A DNA stretch of 64,000 nt from Agelaius tricolor (taxonomy: Eukaryota; Chordata; Aves; Passeriformes; Icteridae), in the NCBI GenBank assembly GCA_023055355.1, contig JALJCS010000009.1, positions 26,065,001 through 26,129,000 on the forward strand. Reading direction: 5' to 3'. Below the pieces are notes generated by a model, which ran no database searches, had not been told where the DNA came from, and saw nothing but the letters and a program-made list of their open reading frames with translations. Positions 50,437 to 62,500 of the stretch are shown piece after piece. Made by a program: the position numbers and the translations under genes. How positions within the stretch are numbered: the stretch's first letter is position 1; every line of letters starts with the position of its first letter.

Positions 50437-51839
50437 CCAACATAAAAGCTTGAAAAAAGCTTAGATAGATAGTAGGCAGTGCAGAGCTGTGCTCCTTGGC
50501 CTTATCTCCTGGGTGATGCTGGCTGCACTACACTAGCAAGCTGCAGAAGCTGTGAAAGCAGCTGCCCTCAGCCTGCAACAGTAATACCACCATTAAAAAA
50601 AAAAAACCCAGAAATAATCAGAAATTGCATTTATGACTGTACTGCCTGTGCCAGCTGAGCTGACCATGCCCTGTGAGGAGCCACAGGAGCAATGGCAGCC
50701 AGTTCACAGTAAGGGAAGCAGTGGAAACTCATCAGAAAGGGCTGTCTGGGTGGAGAAGAAGCAGCACAGCCAGGCGTGGTGGGGAGTCACTCTGGATCAG
50801 ACCCTGGACAGAACAAGCTGAGGGAATCACAGCTTCATACCTGGTGGGAGTAGGTTTTGTCAAGCCACCCTTGAAAATCTTCTTCTCTTTGCTTCTCGCC
50901 AGGAAAAAGATGTAGGAAGCCAGGGGAGCAGAGTGTCACCATGGGAAAGGGAGCCATGAGGAGCACACTGAAGGGAAGAGCTGGGAGTCAGCAGTACACA
51001 CTCACTGACACACAGGAGGGCCTTCAGGGTGGCACTCTCTGCTGCTGTCCCACATGGCCCAAGAGCTGTCCCAGCCCACAGCTCAGGGCTGTTGGACAAC
51101 AGGAGATGTGCTTGGGCTGTGCCAGACCTGCCATGAGGTAGGGGTGGCTGTGTTCTTGGGATGAGAAGTGATGGCACCAGCTCAAACCTCTGCCAGCAGC
51201 TAAGAGGGTGCAGGGGTGCCTTGGGCCATCACCCTGACCCCCACGGGGGCTGGTTCAACCATGCAGGCCTCGGCCCTGCTCTGTGTCCAAGCTGGACTCT
51301 GTGCCTGAGGCACTGGGAGATGGGAGCCATTGTACTGGCTTGACACTGGGAAAAGGGGCTCCCTGGGCACTTCTCCCTCTCCACTGCCTGCACAGGGAGA
51401 CAAGGAGGCACCTTGCTCAGGCCAAGCATGGTATTTTCAAAAGCCAGTGCCAAAGTGAGACAGCTATCAGGTTCTCCATGCTCTCCTAGATCAGGGTTTG
51501 TATCACATGTTTGGGAAGCTACTGGAAAAGGATGTGGCCTTTTCCCTCTGTTTGCAGTCCTCCTCCAGTATATAGTACCTGTACCTGCACCTGCATCCTT
51601 TTCAGTGCTAAAGCAATACCTCAGTAGAGATACTCAGTTTAGTCTTCCCTTCTCTGCTTACCTGATCTTTCAGCTCTTCCCTTCCCTGGGCCAGGAGTGC
51701 AGCTGCAGAACAGAGCAGGTCCTTAGGTAGGAATACCCACATGGAATTTTGGGGGCAGCTCTGAGGGTGAAGGCTTATAAACTTCATCCTTCTCCTCTGA
51801 TGCCTCTAACAGAAGGAGAACTGTTGCATTAGACCAGCA

Positions 51840-52020
51840 TTTAAGAAATAATAATAATTAAAAGCTTTCTGATGAACATGTTTAATTTTCTATTCTAAAA
51901 ACCTGCTAAGGCAGCGCCTTTCATTCATTAGCATATTTGCAAGGTTAATGTAGTGTACTTAATAAGATAAATAATGCTTGTCATGATATTTCAGGCCAAT
52001 TGTGAGGGGAGGGAATAAAA
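51840..52020. promoter_or_regulatory. Candidate conserved non-coding element, AT-rich
   Basis: GAAATAATAATAATTAAAAG, TTCATTCATTAGCATATTTG, CAAGGTTAATG and TACTTAATAAGATAAATAAT cluster within 180 bp right after a GC-richer stretch. Regulatory function is inferred from composition and motif words only. Confidence 0.25.
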
Positions 52021-52879
52021 ATACTTTGCTTAACATCTTAAGTTTTTGCCTGGACAACTTCAAGTTAACTGCTGAGCTGCCACTGAGTGTTGAGGTGTGT
52101 TGTTCACTTTTCTCCTTGGCAGGTGCTCACCAGCACTAGCAGAGGGTTAAAGGAGTCTGTCATGGCACAGATGGCATGGGTGAGATTGAAGTGGACTCTT
52201 GGTGTCTACTGTGATAGACATCAGTTTGGGAATGTGCTTAGGAAAGCAGCAGAGTCATAAAAGTCTAAAGGAAAAGGATATGGGATCAGGGACAAGGTCT
52301 GTGACTGTGCAGGAGACAGCAGTGGTACCTACCTGCAGGAGAAGGTGTGGGGCCACAAGCAAGGATGGCAAGCAGATGGCAACAGCAAAAAACAGTGACT
52401 GGTGCAGTGGGACCACAAGGCTGGAAGAGGTAGTAGCGGTCCTCTTATTTTTATCTCCTACTTCAACTCATAGAAATAAGACATATTTCTGTATGAACAT
52501 CCAGAATCAGGGAAGCATTTGAAAAATCCTCATGTAAAATGCCATGTATGGGCCATGGGAGACAATCATAAACCTGCTTGCAAACTGCCAGCCCTGGGCA
52601 AGTGTCAGGTAATGATTAGCAGAGAGCCCCTGTGTTCCTAATGGCTTCTCTTGGCTCCTCTTCTGCAGAATGCATGCTTTCTTAGGCTTTTTCATAATGT
52701 TCAGTAAAAGCTGCTACATCCTTAGATAAATGAGGCCACAGTGGGCAAGGAAGAAAGAGGAAAGAACTTTCCAAGCAAACAATCCAGGGCACCTGGCTTG
52801 TTACTCCCACATGCCCTTCCTTTCTCTCCCCTCCTCCCCCCAACCAGTAAAACAGACCAAACAGCTCATTATTTTCTCA

Positions 52880-53330
52880 TAATGATGAGGAGAGGGAGAG
52901 AGAAACAAGCAAAAAAAAAAAAAAAGAAAAAAAAAACCAGGAAAAAAGAAAAAAAAAAAAAGAAACAAACCTGCTGGTATTTTCTATGTAGGAAATTAAT
53001 AAATAGATATGCCACACAGATAGATGTCACAGTGAAAGGCTGGGAGGATGGGTAGATATTTAGCTGGCTTAAAATGCTAGGCCAGTATGATGAAGGAAAG
53101 GATGGACAGCAGAGGCAGCTGAAATATAAGGGGGTGTGGGGGGGTGCAAGAAATAAAATGGGGAAAATAGAAAGTACAATGGGGAAACAAAGACACTGGA
53201 AAAAAATGAAGGGAGGAGAGATATATGAGTGAGGAATGAAAGGGATGTGAAAGCAGATATAGCAAAAAGACAGATGAGTTTGGCAGAGGGTGGAAGGAAT
53301 AATATGTTGTTGTAGGTGTTCAAGGGGGGT
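52880..53330. repeat. A-rich then purine-rich tract
   Basis: An interrupted poly(A) block at about 52911-52964 (A15, A10 and A12 runs broken by G and CC) passes after a short ordinary stretch into GA-rich sequence to about 53330. That part includes a G-run segment, GGGGGTGTGGGGGGGTG, near 53130. Lysine-rich + strand and phenylalanine-rich - strand ORFs here are composition artefacts. Confidence 0.85.
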
Positions 53331-56300
53331 GGTAGCCAAGGGATGGAGGACCAGCTACAGTGGGTAGATTGATTTTGATGTTGGCTATATTGCAGGTCAA
53401 ACACAGTCCTCACACCACATCAGCTCTGCATTTGCTTCTTCTCCTGCCTGCCTGTCAGCCCCCCACTGTGCCTGGATATTTGCAGCTGCAGCCCCTCTTG
53501 GGCTTGGCACTGACTGTCAGCCCCAGGGTGGGGAGCCCAGAGCACCAGGTGAGGCACGTACCAGCCCACGTGCCCTGCAGCACCAGTGGGCCCAGGGGCT
53601 CAGGGCAGCCTTTCACAGCTGCCAGGGGCCTGACCATGTTACACTGGAATCCCCCTCTCCCGCCTCATCTCCCAGGCAGACTGCTAGCTGGAAGCCCATC
53701 CCACAAAGGGAAAGGGGTTTTGAGTGCAGCACTCAGTGTCAGAGAAACTCGGGGGCAAACCTGAATGTCTGGCTGGAGGGATGTGGGACAAGCCATCCCA
53801 CCCCACAGGACACCTGTAAACTGGAGGTGATGACAACCTGCCTCACTGAGAAACATGGGGAAAGGGCTTTTACAGCAGCTCTGAAGGCTTAGCCTCTCCA
53901 ATTATCTTGTTCCTGTGTTTTTGGCCTGTGAGGATAGCCTGTGTCAGGCCAGACGGAGCCATTTCTTCAACCTCATCTCTACAAATTGTGTTGCTTACTT
54001 GACCCCATTGTACTGTGGGAATTTCCATTCACCCTGGGCTGCTGGACCCAGATGCCAGGCTGAGGGAACCCAACATCATGCAGCTCAGGCCCCCAGACAC
54101 CAGCCCTGCATCCCATCAGCTCACCTGGCTGAGATGCACTCATCATCCTCCAGCACAGGGCAGAGAGCCCTTAATGTCAGAGTGCACTCCCTCTGCAGTG
54201 CTGCAGCACATTATTGTCTGAGAGCAGCACCAAACCAGTCCCCTGCCTCCATCCCAGCTGCTGCTTTCTTTCTGTCTCTGGGGTGCTACAAACAGCACCA
54301 CTTACAGCTGCAAAAGCAGCTTTGCTCTCCTGCCCAAGCGCTGAGCAGCTCTGCAGGGCCTTGGCAAATGTGTGCTCCACCAGGTCAGGAGAGATCAGTG
54401 CATCCCAGTGCCTGGGCAAGTGGAGGGGTGGGCTGGGCTGCCCTGGGAGATGCTGGTGGCAGTGTGGTGTCTCAGAAGCTGCTTGGCTGAGTGCTGCTCA
54501 CAGCTTTCCTGAGGGAGAGCACCCCCCTCACGGCTCTGCTGATCCCAGTTGCATGGTAACTGTGACTGAACTAAGGGATAAACACCTCAGTCACAGCCTC
54601 CCTGTTCCTTCCCTCCCCTCCTGTCTGCTGACACCCATTGGTTTGCAATAATTTGCTCATTCTTTTTTGGTTTTCTCCACTTGCCTTCCCTCCACATTTG
54701 CCCCATCCCGTTTCTGTCCTCTGTGAATAATGCTTGGCAGTGCAGAGTGTTGCCATAGAGGAATTAAAGCTGCTCTAGGCAGTTAGCTACTCAGGTGGGA
54801 GAGGATCCTGCAAAGCAAAGAACGAGGAAAAATATTGAAAAAAATCAAGGTTTTCTCCATTCTCTGTCTCCCCAGTGCTTGCTAGGGCTCTTGGCAGAGC
54901 TGGAGGCAGGGTGCCCAAGGAAGAGGTTGAAGCCCCAGGTGCTTTGATACAGCTTGAAGAATAAAGATGTAAATAGAAAGAGGAGGAGAAGTGCCAAACC
55001 AGCACAAAGCTGAAGATTGAGATAAGGAGGGCTGATGCAGCTGAAGACTGAGTTGTATTGTGTGTGATGTACTAGCCATCCAAGCCATTCTGCTTAGTGC
55101 CATGAGCTTTGCTGTTCTCAGGAGCTCTGGATCTTGCCCCGTGTGCTTCACAAACCAAGGAAACCTAGAAGAAATGCAAAAGAAAATAAAAACGTTCTGA
55201 GTGGAGAAAAAAGAAAAGGAGATCATATTCCTCACCTTCCCATTCAGACCCAAGTCCTCTATCACAGGCAAAAGCACACAGGCATTTATATGTAAATACA
55301 CACAGAGCTCTTTTGCAGTACTCAGAAGAGATTAGGGATCATCAGAAAGCTCCACGCTGAACCTCTCCAGATTTTGGCTCCTGTCCCTAATCCTAGCTCT
55401 TGTCTGCCCTTCCAGAGCATGTTAGCAAGGCTCCATCAGCTGCATTGCATCAATGGGGCTGTAGCAGAGGTAAACGGTGACATCTGGGCAGGGTTTTGCC
55501 CATTCTGTGCATTGTGCATCAACAGAACATTCTTCAGCCTATTTATGAAGGTGATCAGATAGCAAAACTTCAGGAGGGAAATCTCCCCCCAGAAAGCATT
55601 TGCACATTAGGTGTGGGGATTTAAAATGGTGAATGATGGTGAAAATGTGAGGTGTTATTTTTTATATATATAATGATTGCTCTTTGCCAGGAAATGAAAC
55701 TCAGCAGGGGAGAAAATACTGTGTAGATTTCAAAAGTCTTCATATGTCCAAGCACTAAAGAGCATTTCTTCTCCTTCTCCTGTTCAACCCTGACACCAGA
55801 GATGCTTCAGACTTGAGCAGTCTGTTTGAACTACCTGCTGTTCAAAAATCTTGAGGAGAGAGCTGAAGCTCTTTGCTGCTGAAGCCTTTCTTCCAAAGCT
55901 TCCAGGAGCTAGATAAGAGGAGTATCCAGGCTGCTTCCTGCTCCTAGGAGAGCAGGCAAACTGCTGACTACCTCTGCACCCTGTTGTGCATGCTGGGGTG
56001 GATTAAGGCTGCTGAAACAGGGGTCTGCTGGCCTGTGGTTGTCCTGCAGTGCAGTGAGTCAGTGATAAACTGACATTGCGTGGGAGATGGGAGTTCTGCC
56101 TCTCCTCAGGAGATCCTAAAGGATTTCTGCTTTATTGGAAATTCTAATAGTAGCTGGACTGATTTTTATCCATTAATCCCTGTTTTACTATGTGAGCACA
56201 CACTCATGAAGCAGCATTGTATCCCCTGTATTTGAGTCCCATCTTCTTACCGTGCAGATGTAAACGACTGCCTATTTCTCTCAGCCTCACAGACCCAGTG

Positions 56301-56784
56301 GAACAAAAAGTGAATGAGATTTTCTTTCACCTTGTGCATCAGCACAATAAAAAAAAAACTATTTCCAGTGGCAGGATTTTTTCTACTGGGGATGGTGGAT
56401 GAGGCAGATGGAGCTTTCTCTGATGAAACTCCTGTGTTTCTGACATTTCAGAAGAGCATCCTTTGCCTGGAAAAATTAGCGAATCAGCGGGAATTTCTTC
56501 TACTGTCTCATTTTTACAACCAGTGTTACACCTATAATCAGGATTTTTAAAGGCAAAGGAATGAAGTTTCTGAAGCAGAGGATGATGGGAATCTCTGCTC
56601 TAATACATTTTTGGACATAGAGATCAAAGAATAATCAGAAGAATGTCAGGATCTTGGAAAGCAATCTGATTTTAGTGCACATAGGAAGAGGTGGCAAGGT
56701 GTCTTTTTGCACTTGGCACAGTGAAGTATTGGCAGTTGCCATGAACTCTCCAGCCTGGGTGTAAGTAATTAAAAAGGTCCTAAA
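53331..56784. other. GC-richer intron stretch with the longest chance ORF
   Basis: 53400-54560 is visibly richer in G/C than its surroundings but CpG-poor, so it is not a CpG island. It contains a 191-codon + strand frame (53915-54490) with low-complexity Ala/Ser/Gln/His content, overlapped by a 145-codon + frame and an 80-codon - frame. No domain, signal peptide or conserved motif was seen. Confidence 0.5.
53810..53880 (+). mobile_element. Possible MIR-like fragment
   Basis: CACCTGTAAACTGGAGGTGA with TGACAACCTGCCTCACTGAG resembles MIR CATCTGTAAAATGGGGATAATAA...ACCTACCTCA. Only about 45 bases align convincingly and the upstream MIR half is not visible, so chance similarity is possible. Confidence 0.33.
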
Positions 56785-57191
56785 AGGACCTATGAGGATG
56801 GGCTAGAGAGTTTGGCTTGCTCAGTCAGAAGAAGAGAAGACTCCAGGGAGACCTTAGAGCCCCTTCCAGTACCTAAAGGGAGCTAAAAAGAGAGTTTGGG
56901 AGGGAATTTTTACAAGGGCATTTAGGACAAGGGGGAATGGCTTTAAACTGAAAGTAGGTACATTTAGATCAGATATAAGGAAGAAATTCTTTACTGTGTG
57001 AATGTTCAAGGCACTGGAATAGGCTGCTAAGAGAAGTTGTGGATGCCTCATCTCTGAAACTATTCAAGGCAAACCCAGATGCAGCTTAAAGCAATCTGGT
57101 CTAGTGGAAAGTATCACTGTCCATGGCAGAGGGTTGGAACCAGATGATATTTAATCTCTCTTCCAATTCCAACCGTTCTATGGCTCTATGG
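56785..57191 (+). mobile_element. CR1 LINE 3' end with tail (sense)
   Basis: In the + direction the sequence reads through the CR1 3' region: AGAAGAGAAGACTCCAGGGA, TTTTTACAAGGGCATTTAGG, GGAATGGCTTTAAACTGAAA, AAGGAAGAAATTCTTTACTG, AGAGAAGTTGTGGATGCC, CTGGTCTAGTGGAAAGTATC and TCCATGGCAGAGGGTTGGAA. It ends in TTCTATGGCTCTATGG at 57176-57191, the CR1-type 8-bp terminal repeat with substitutions. It is the only CR1 here in the same orientation as the host gene. It is 5'-truncated and non-coding. Confidence 0.92.
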
Positions 57192-58504
57192 AGTTAAGCC
57201 ATCCAGAGCCAGTGACTTTGTGTGCATACAGAGCATCTAATAATACTCTTAAAACCCATGACAAATACCGGCATTATTTCCTATGCAGGTGGTTGCTACA
57301 AAGAAGCAGTTAGGAAGATGATCAGTACCCTTCCTTCTCTTTCACATTTTAAGCTGCAGGGGGAAATGGCAATATTTTGGTTGGAGATAAGTACAAACCA
57401 AACCCTAAGGTGTTGACAACCTAAAAATGCTTGCATTTTGAGCTAGCATCTAGATTTGTATCTTGGATATTGTCCCTGGCTTTACTTCTTTGAACAGTAA
57501 ATCTTTTTCACAGTTTAAACTGTGACTATAATTTAGCATTAATGTACCGTGGATGTCTTTCATATGGCCAAAAGGGACAAGTTATGCATCGGGGTTGGAG
57601 CAGAGAGACATATCACCGTGTTGGCAGGATCTTTACTGCTGGAACACTAAGTCCAGGAGTCTAAAACATATGAGACTTGGAGTATATTTAAGTCTGAAAA
57701 AATAAAGTATGTTCATACATCTAGCAGTAGCTACCCCATGCTGGTATATAGATCATGTGAAGTGTTTCAGATGTAGAACAGGTGCTGCCTTAGGGTGGTA
57801 AAGAAGGCAGCAGAGCATCTACAGTGAGGAGCCAATTCCTGTGGCTACAAGGTCTCCCCCCATTAGGGGTCCAGCAATGAGGAGATCCTGGTTCTGTTTC
57901 AAGGTTCCTTCTTGGGAAAGTTGTTTTTCTTTTCTCTTCAGATGAAGTAAGAACAAGAAAAAGGCTTTCACTGTGTAAAATTGTTCACTGATAGAAAACT
58001 GAGCAGGAGTTCTCAGCATGATATAGCCTTATTAAGCAATGGTCTTTTTGTCCTCCTGTTGTCTTAATGGAGAAAGAAAGAATTAGGAATCCTCAGATCT
58101 GAACACTAGAATTATGGCTGTGATTCACTACAAGCAAAACCAGCTAACCATTTCTCTGCTATTTTTAATTCTGCGTTTGAATCGTGGTGTATATGAAACA
58201 CAAGACAGGGTCTGAATTTCTAGGAATAACTTAATTTCCAAATGCTCATGTAGCAGAATTGCCAGGAATTGGAGAAAAAGTGCAGACAAACAATGTGATT
58301 TTTACAGGACTGAAGAGTCCCTCCGTTGTTTTGCCATTGATCTTACATGTTGGTGATGTGAGGGAGGGATGCCCAAGGTCAGAACAAGCCAGATCACGGA
58401 GTTTTGCTCAAGTTTGGTCTGTCATTTCATAACATAGTCTGTGTTTTGCTCTGTTTTCGATCAGGGCTAACTGTGCCTCTTCTTCCTGTTATTTCTTTTT
58501 TATG

Positions 58505-58569
58505 TTTTTTTTTTAATTTGGGAGGGGTGTCACCATTATTATTGCTACTATTGCTATTATTATTACTAG
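58505..58569. repeat. T10 run and imperfect ATT/GCT trinucleotide repeat
   Basis: T10 at 58505-58514 is followed at about 58533-58569 by ATTATTATTGCTACTATTGC, continuing TATTATTATTACTAG. This is a period-3 repeat with ATT, GCT and ACT variants. In one frame it reads as a poly-leucine string, which makes an 89-codon ORF look protein-like when it is a microsatellite. Confidence 0.88.
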
Positions 58570-58959
58570 TTTGCAGTGTTTTTTTAAGTCATCTGTGTTC
58601 AGCTCTCTTGAGAGCAATGAAAAGAAATCAAACTGCTTTTGTGAGTTGTGGCAGAAGAGTGCAAATAGATTGATTAAAAACGCTGTTTCTTTTTTTAATT
58701 TAAACAAAGCAGAGGCTTGTGGGTAATGTGCATAATGTATGCTCAGTGGTAACCAGCCACTATGGGGAGAGGGGAGGAAAATGAGGGAGAAAGAAAAAAA
58801 AAGGAAGTAGAGCCAGTGTTGTTCTGCCTTTAAACACAAGATTGATTTTACATTTTCCCTGTGTGTCACTTTCATTACTAGCAAATTAATCCTTCTCTCT
58901 GAGGCTTGAAACTTATTTCTAGGGTTTCTCATAAGAAAATAGCTTTTGGTGTGCTACCT

Positions 58960-59500
58960 ATTCTTAAAAATGGAGCTCGGAGCTTAGCTACAAGAGCAAG
59001 TTGCAGCCATTTAAACAAAGGTGTAATGTTAAAATTGACCCTGTTATGGAGTTGCACATGACTGGCTTGTTATGATTTTTTACGTTACTTTAAATCTGCC
59101 TGTTCTGGAAGAAACACAACACTCTGGAAATGATAGGTGAATGCTGACTAGAGGACAGGTAACATCACTTTAACTAAATCGATAAAAAGTTATCCCTTCA
59201 CAGCTATTTCGCCTTGTTCAGATAAAGAAGGCAATTACAGAGACCTGTGGCCTGAAGGATCAAGTCCTCAGCAAACCCTCTTGGGAGGAGGTTGTGAGAT
59301 GTTTCTGACACTGATACTGTGCTGCAGTGCAGCATTGCTTCCAGCCATGAGGGTCTGCAGGCTGATGTACCCCTGGGGACTCAGGGAGCTTCCTGGCCTA
59401 ATAAAGGGGCAGATTAATTGAGCACTCATATTAGGACAATAATTCCAGGCAATTACATGATTAAATAATTGGACTGCTGAAATATATAATTCTACTGCAA
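58960..59500. promoter_or_regulatory. Candidate conserved non-coding block(s)
   Basis: Two repeat-free sub-blocks stand out. One is at 58960-59240, with GCCATTTAAACAAAGG, TTTTTTACGTTACTTTAAAT, CTAAATCGATAAAAAG and ATTTCGCC. The other is at 59390-59500, with CAGATTAATTGAGC, GGCAATTACATGATTAAATA and ATTGGAC. Both retain CpGs or TAAT cores. The call is tentative. Confidence 0.27.
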
Positions 59501-62500
59501 GTTGAGCAAACCATTTGGATGCTGTTGGGTTTCTAGAAAAATCATAATGCTGCATTGTGGGGCTGCTCTTTCTTCAGTCCTCAGGTCATGGTACCATGTG
59601 CAAAAATTTGGACTTGCTTTGTTTCTGTTTAAATTATCTGGTATACCTAGAGCTTAGATCATCTGTCCTTCATTACAGCAGGGTTTCTTTCAGGTTTTGG
59701 TGGTTTTTGCAAGTCAGACATTTTTCAGATCCAGGAGATTACATGTATATTCCTTTACAGTCCTTGGTCAGTCAAATCACTGGCTGTTTATCAAAACCTG
59801 CTGCTGCTTTTTCTCTTTGGATGCCTCTGATGAAGTAAGAGAGCTGTTCTGATTCAGTTCTGGTTTAGAAAACTGGAGAAAACTGACTCAAAGCCACTTC
59901 TTTACCTCAGTTAACACTGGCAATTTCATTTCTTTTTAAGGTGAGTAGGTGTGCCATAGCCTGCCTCACCCTTTGAGGGCCACTTGCCCAGGTCTGTCCA
60001 GATCCATGGTGCCATAACAGGGCAGTAGTGTGAGATCTCCATGGCTGCCTGGTGTCTGAGCAGGTGCAGCAGCAATTTTTCATCATCAGTTGCTGCCACA
60101 GAATGTAAGTGTAAGAGCACAGTCTTTGGGGCTGACCTGAGCAGGGCCCTGCAGTCCTGTCGACAGCAGTGACTGGTAATTAGCTAGGAAAGGGGAAGAA
60201 GAGCTCCATCTTTCCTGCTAAATATCAAACAGCATACAAAAATAGCCAGTTGAAGGCACAGTGAATACTTGCTCCAATCAGTGAAAATCCAGCATGTTTT
60301 ATCTGACCAAATGTCAGGTGGCCATTTGGATCGACAAACAAAAGGGATGCCAGGTGCAAGAAGGAGAGTGAGTAACTAGTTTTATATCAAAAAGGAGTCT
60401 TATTTTTTCTTTTTCTTCTGAAAACTCTAGTGGCAGGCATTTCAAGTTGCTTAGACCGTGTTACAGTGAAAATTACTTCCTACTTTTCCTGTGCTGTGGA
60501 GTGGCCAACTCTAATGGAGGATCTGGTATGTGATTAGGTTTCTAAAGTGGCAGGCAGGGGAGTGCATCTACTTACAGAATTATTGTTAAAGTGAGGAGCT
60601 TTTGGGAGTTCTCTGCAGGAACTCTGGAATGTTGGAAGCATTCCATCAGATTTCTCAAAAATGCTCATATTCTGAAAAACTGCAGTCTTTACTGCTGCCT
60701 TTTGGATTTACTAGAGTCTTAGCAAACCATTGACCTCTCTTTGAGCATGCACTTGTTTAAATACACCCATGCAGAACAAAGGGAGAGACATGGCCAGGCC
60801 ATATTTATTTCCATTTTGACTTAAAGTGAAGGGTACCTGTGAGCATCTGCAGGACTTGTTATTGCTCAGTGGACAAGAGCTTGTCAGAAATGTAGGGCTG
60901 GTTATCTGTTGTGTGAACTGTGTGTTTTATAATTGCCCTTTTTAGTCCTGTGTTAGCAGAGGACAATCTTATTTTTCATGCTTCAAACAAGTGCAATTGA
61001 GAGTGAATAGATCTTCACATTGATACCTAGGATCCAGCTCTACTCCCTTCAGAATAATTGGCAAAAAATCCCAAAAATTATTTTCTGTGAAGAAAGAATC
61101 TCCGTTTGGATCAATGGCATGGTTTTAGGTACACTGCACTAACCAAGTGGCTCCTGAAAGAATGGAAAATTTTATAGGTCTTGATTGATGCAGAAATGTC
61201 CCAGAAGCCATCATAAGGGAGGACAATGTCCATGTAATGATACACATGCAGTGGACATGTGCATGGGTGTAGGAGTGACCTGTCTTTGACCTGGTTTGGG
61301 AGAGCAGGGACTGCTGCAGGGCAGGAGAGAGGACACTGACAGAGCTGGAGGGCTCTGAGATTTGCCCACAGTAGTCAAGTTTGTACCTCATATGATATAA
61401 AGCTCGATTTTCCAACTACCAAAGGCATCAACTATGTACACTAGGCAGAAAAAATATAAATGCAAATATCACAGAGGTTGGAGGGAGGAGGGAAAGAAGT
61501 CTTATGCTGGTTTGTTTATCAAGAAACAGAACTTTCCTGGGACACAATACAGAACTACAAGCCTGTTATCCTACTGCTTTTCCAGCTCCAGCACCAGCTC
61601 TTTTCTTTTCCAGGTGAGGCATTATTGTGTTAATACTTGCAGGAGGAGGGAAGAAATGAGTCCAAATGCCCCTGTTTGAAATGTCCTATCAGTGCATAAA
61701 ATACGTCTGCGGATTTGAGAATTACGCTGACTTCACAACAGTAAATTTCAGATAAATAATTTATCTCCTGCAAACACATTTCTGTGCTCTTACACATCCA
61801 TTTGTTTCTGGAAAGCAGCGGGGGTGTTGGGGAGGCAGAAGCAATTGGTGCTCACTGGGGAACTTTCCATGGAGCTGCCTGTAGCTTGGGTGTTGTTGGC
61901 CGCTGGAGGTAGGGTTTTGTTCTCACAGCCACCAGCTCCCACATCATAAATAAAGCCATTTTGGAAACAGGAGGCACCTTGAGCTAAAACTGGCATTTCT
62001 CACAATATTGGCAGATCAAGCCAGCAACTGTTGATTTTAAATATTTAATGAGCAATATGTTGCTGATTCTGATCATAATGTTGTGTTTGCCTAACCTTTC
62101 TCAATGTGCTCCCTTCTGCTGTATTGCTGGCATGTTTCCAGGAGAGGAGGAAAGGAAAAAAACACAAATCCCACCATGAAGGGTGAAGAGGGGCAGAGAG
62201 AAGAGGAAAATTAAATGACTTAAGGAGAAGGGGAATAAAAGGCAGAGATAGAACTTCACTAACAGGAAGAAACAGCAGCAAGATGTTGATGTCATGTCAG
62301 AGTATTAAATTGGGGATTGCACAGAAAAACAGCTTTTCCCTGCAGAGGTATTCATACTGAGAGAACTGGAAAAGAAAGGCTGGTTGCTAAAAGGAGATGG
62401 ACAGGAAGAGCTGTGTGGAGATGAACCCCTAACCAGGAAGTCTCCTGAGACAGTTCAGTGTGTTGTTTAAAAGCAGGTGAATTGAAAGAGAAGCAGTATT

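Larger units (their letters stand above)
39701..51839. other. Intron stretch with simple repeats, otherwise nothing recognised
   Basis: Includes the A24 run at 41618, the A14 run at 50423, the 13-bp tandem repeat at 42438 and a 16-bp palindrome at 43509-43524. GC-richer subsegments (about 50640-51430) give more and longer chance ORFs. No gene is supported. Confidence 0.55.

Noticed and set aside
52741..53055. Lysine-rich ORF resembling a basic nuclear protein
   Set aside because: It is the translation of interrupted poly(A).
53915..54490. Longest open frame in the window (191 codons, + strand)
   Set aside because: Low-complexity composition in a GC-richer segment, overlapping frames on both strands, no domain, no splice or promoter context. 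It fits chance.
58404..58673. Poly-leucine ORF resembling a membrane segment
   Set aside because: The leucine string is the translation of an ATT/GCT trinucleotide repeat.
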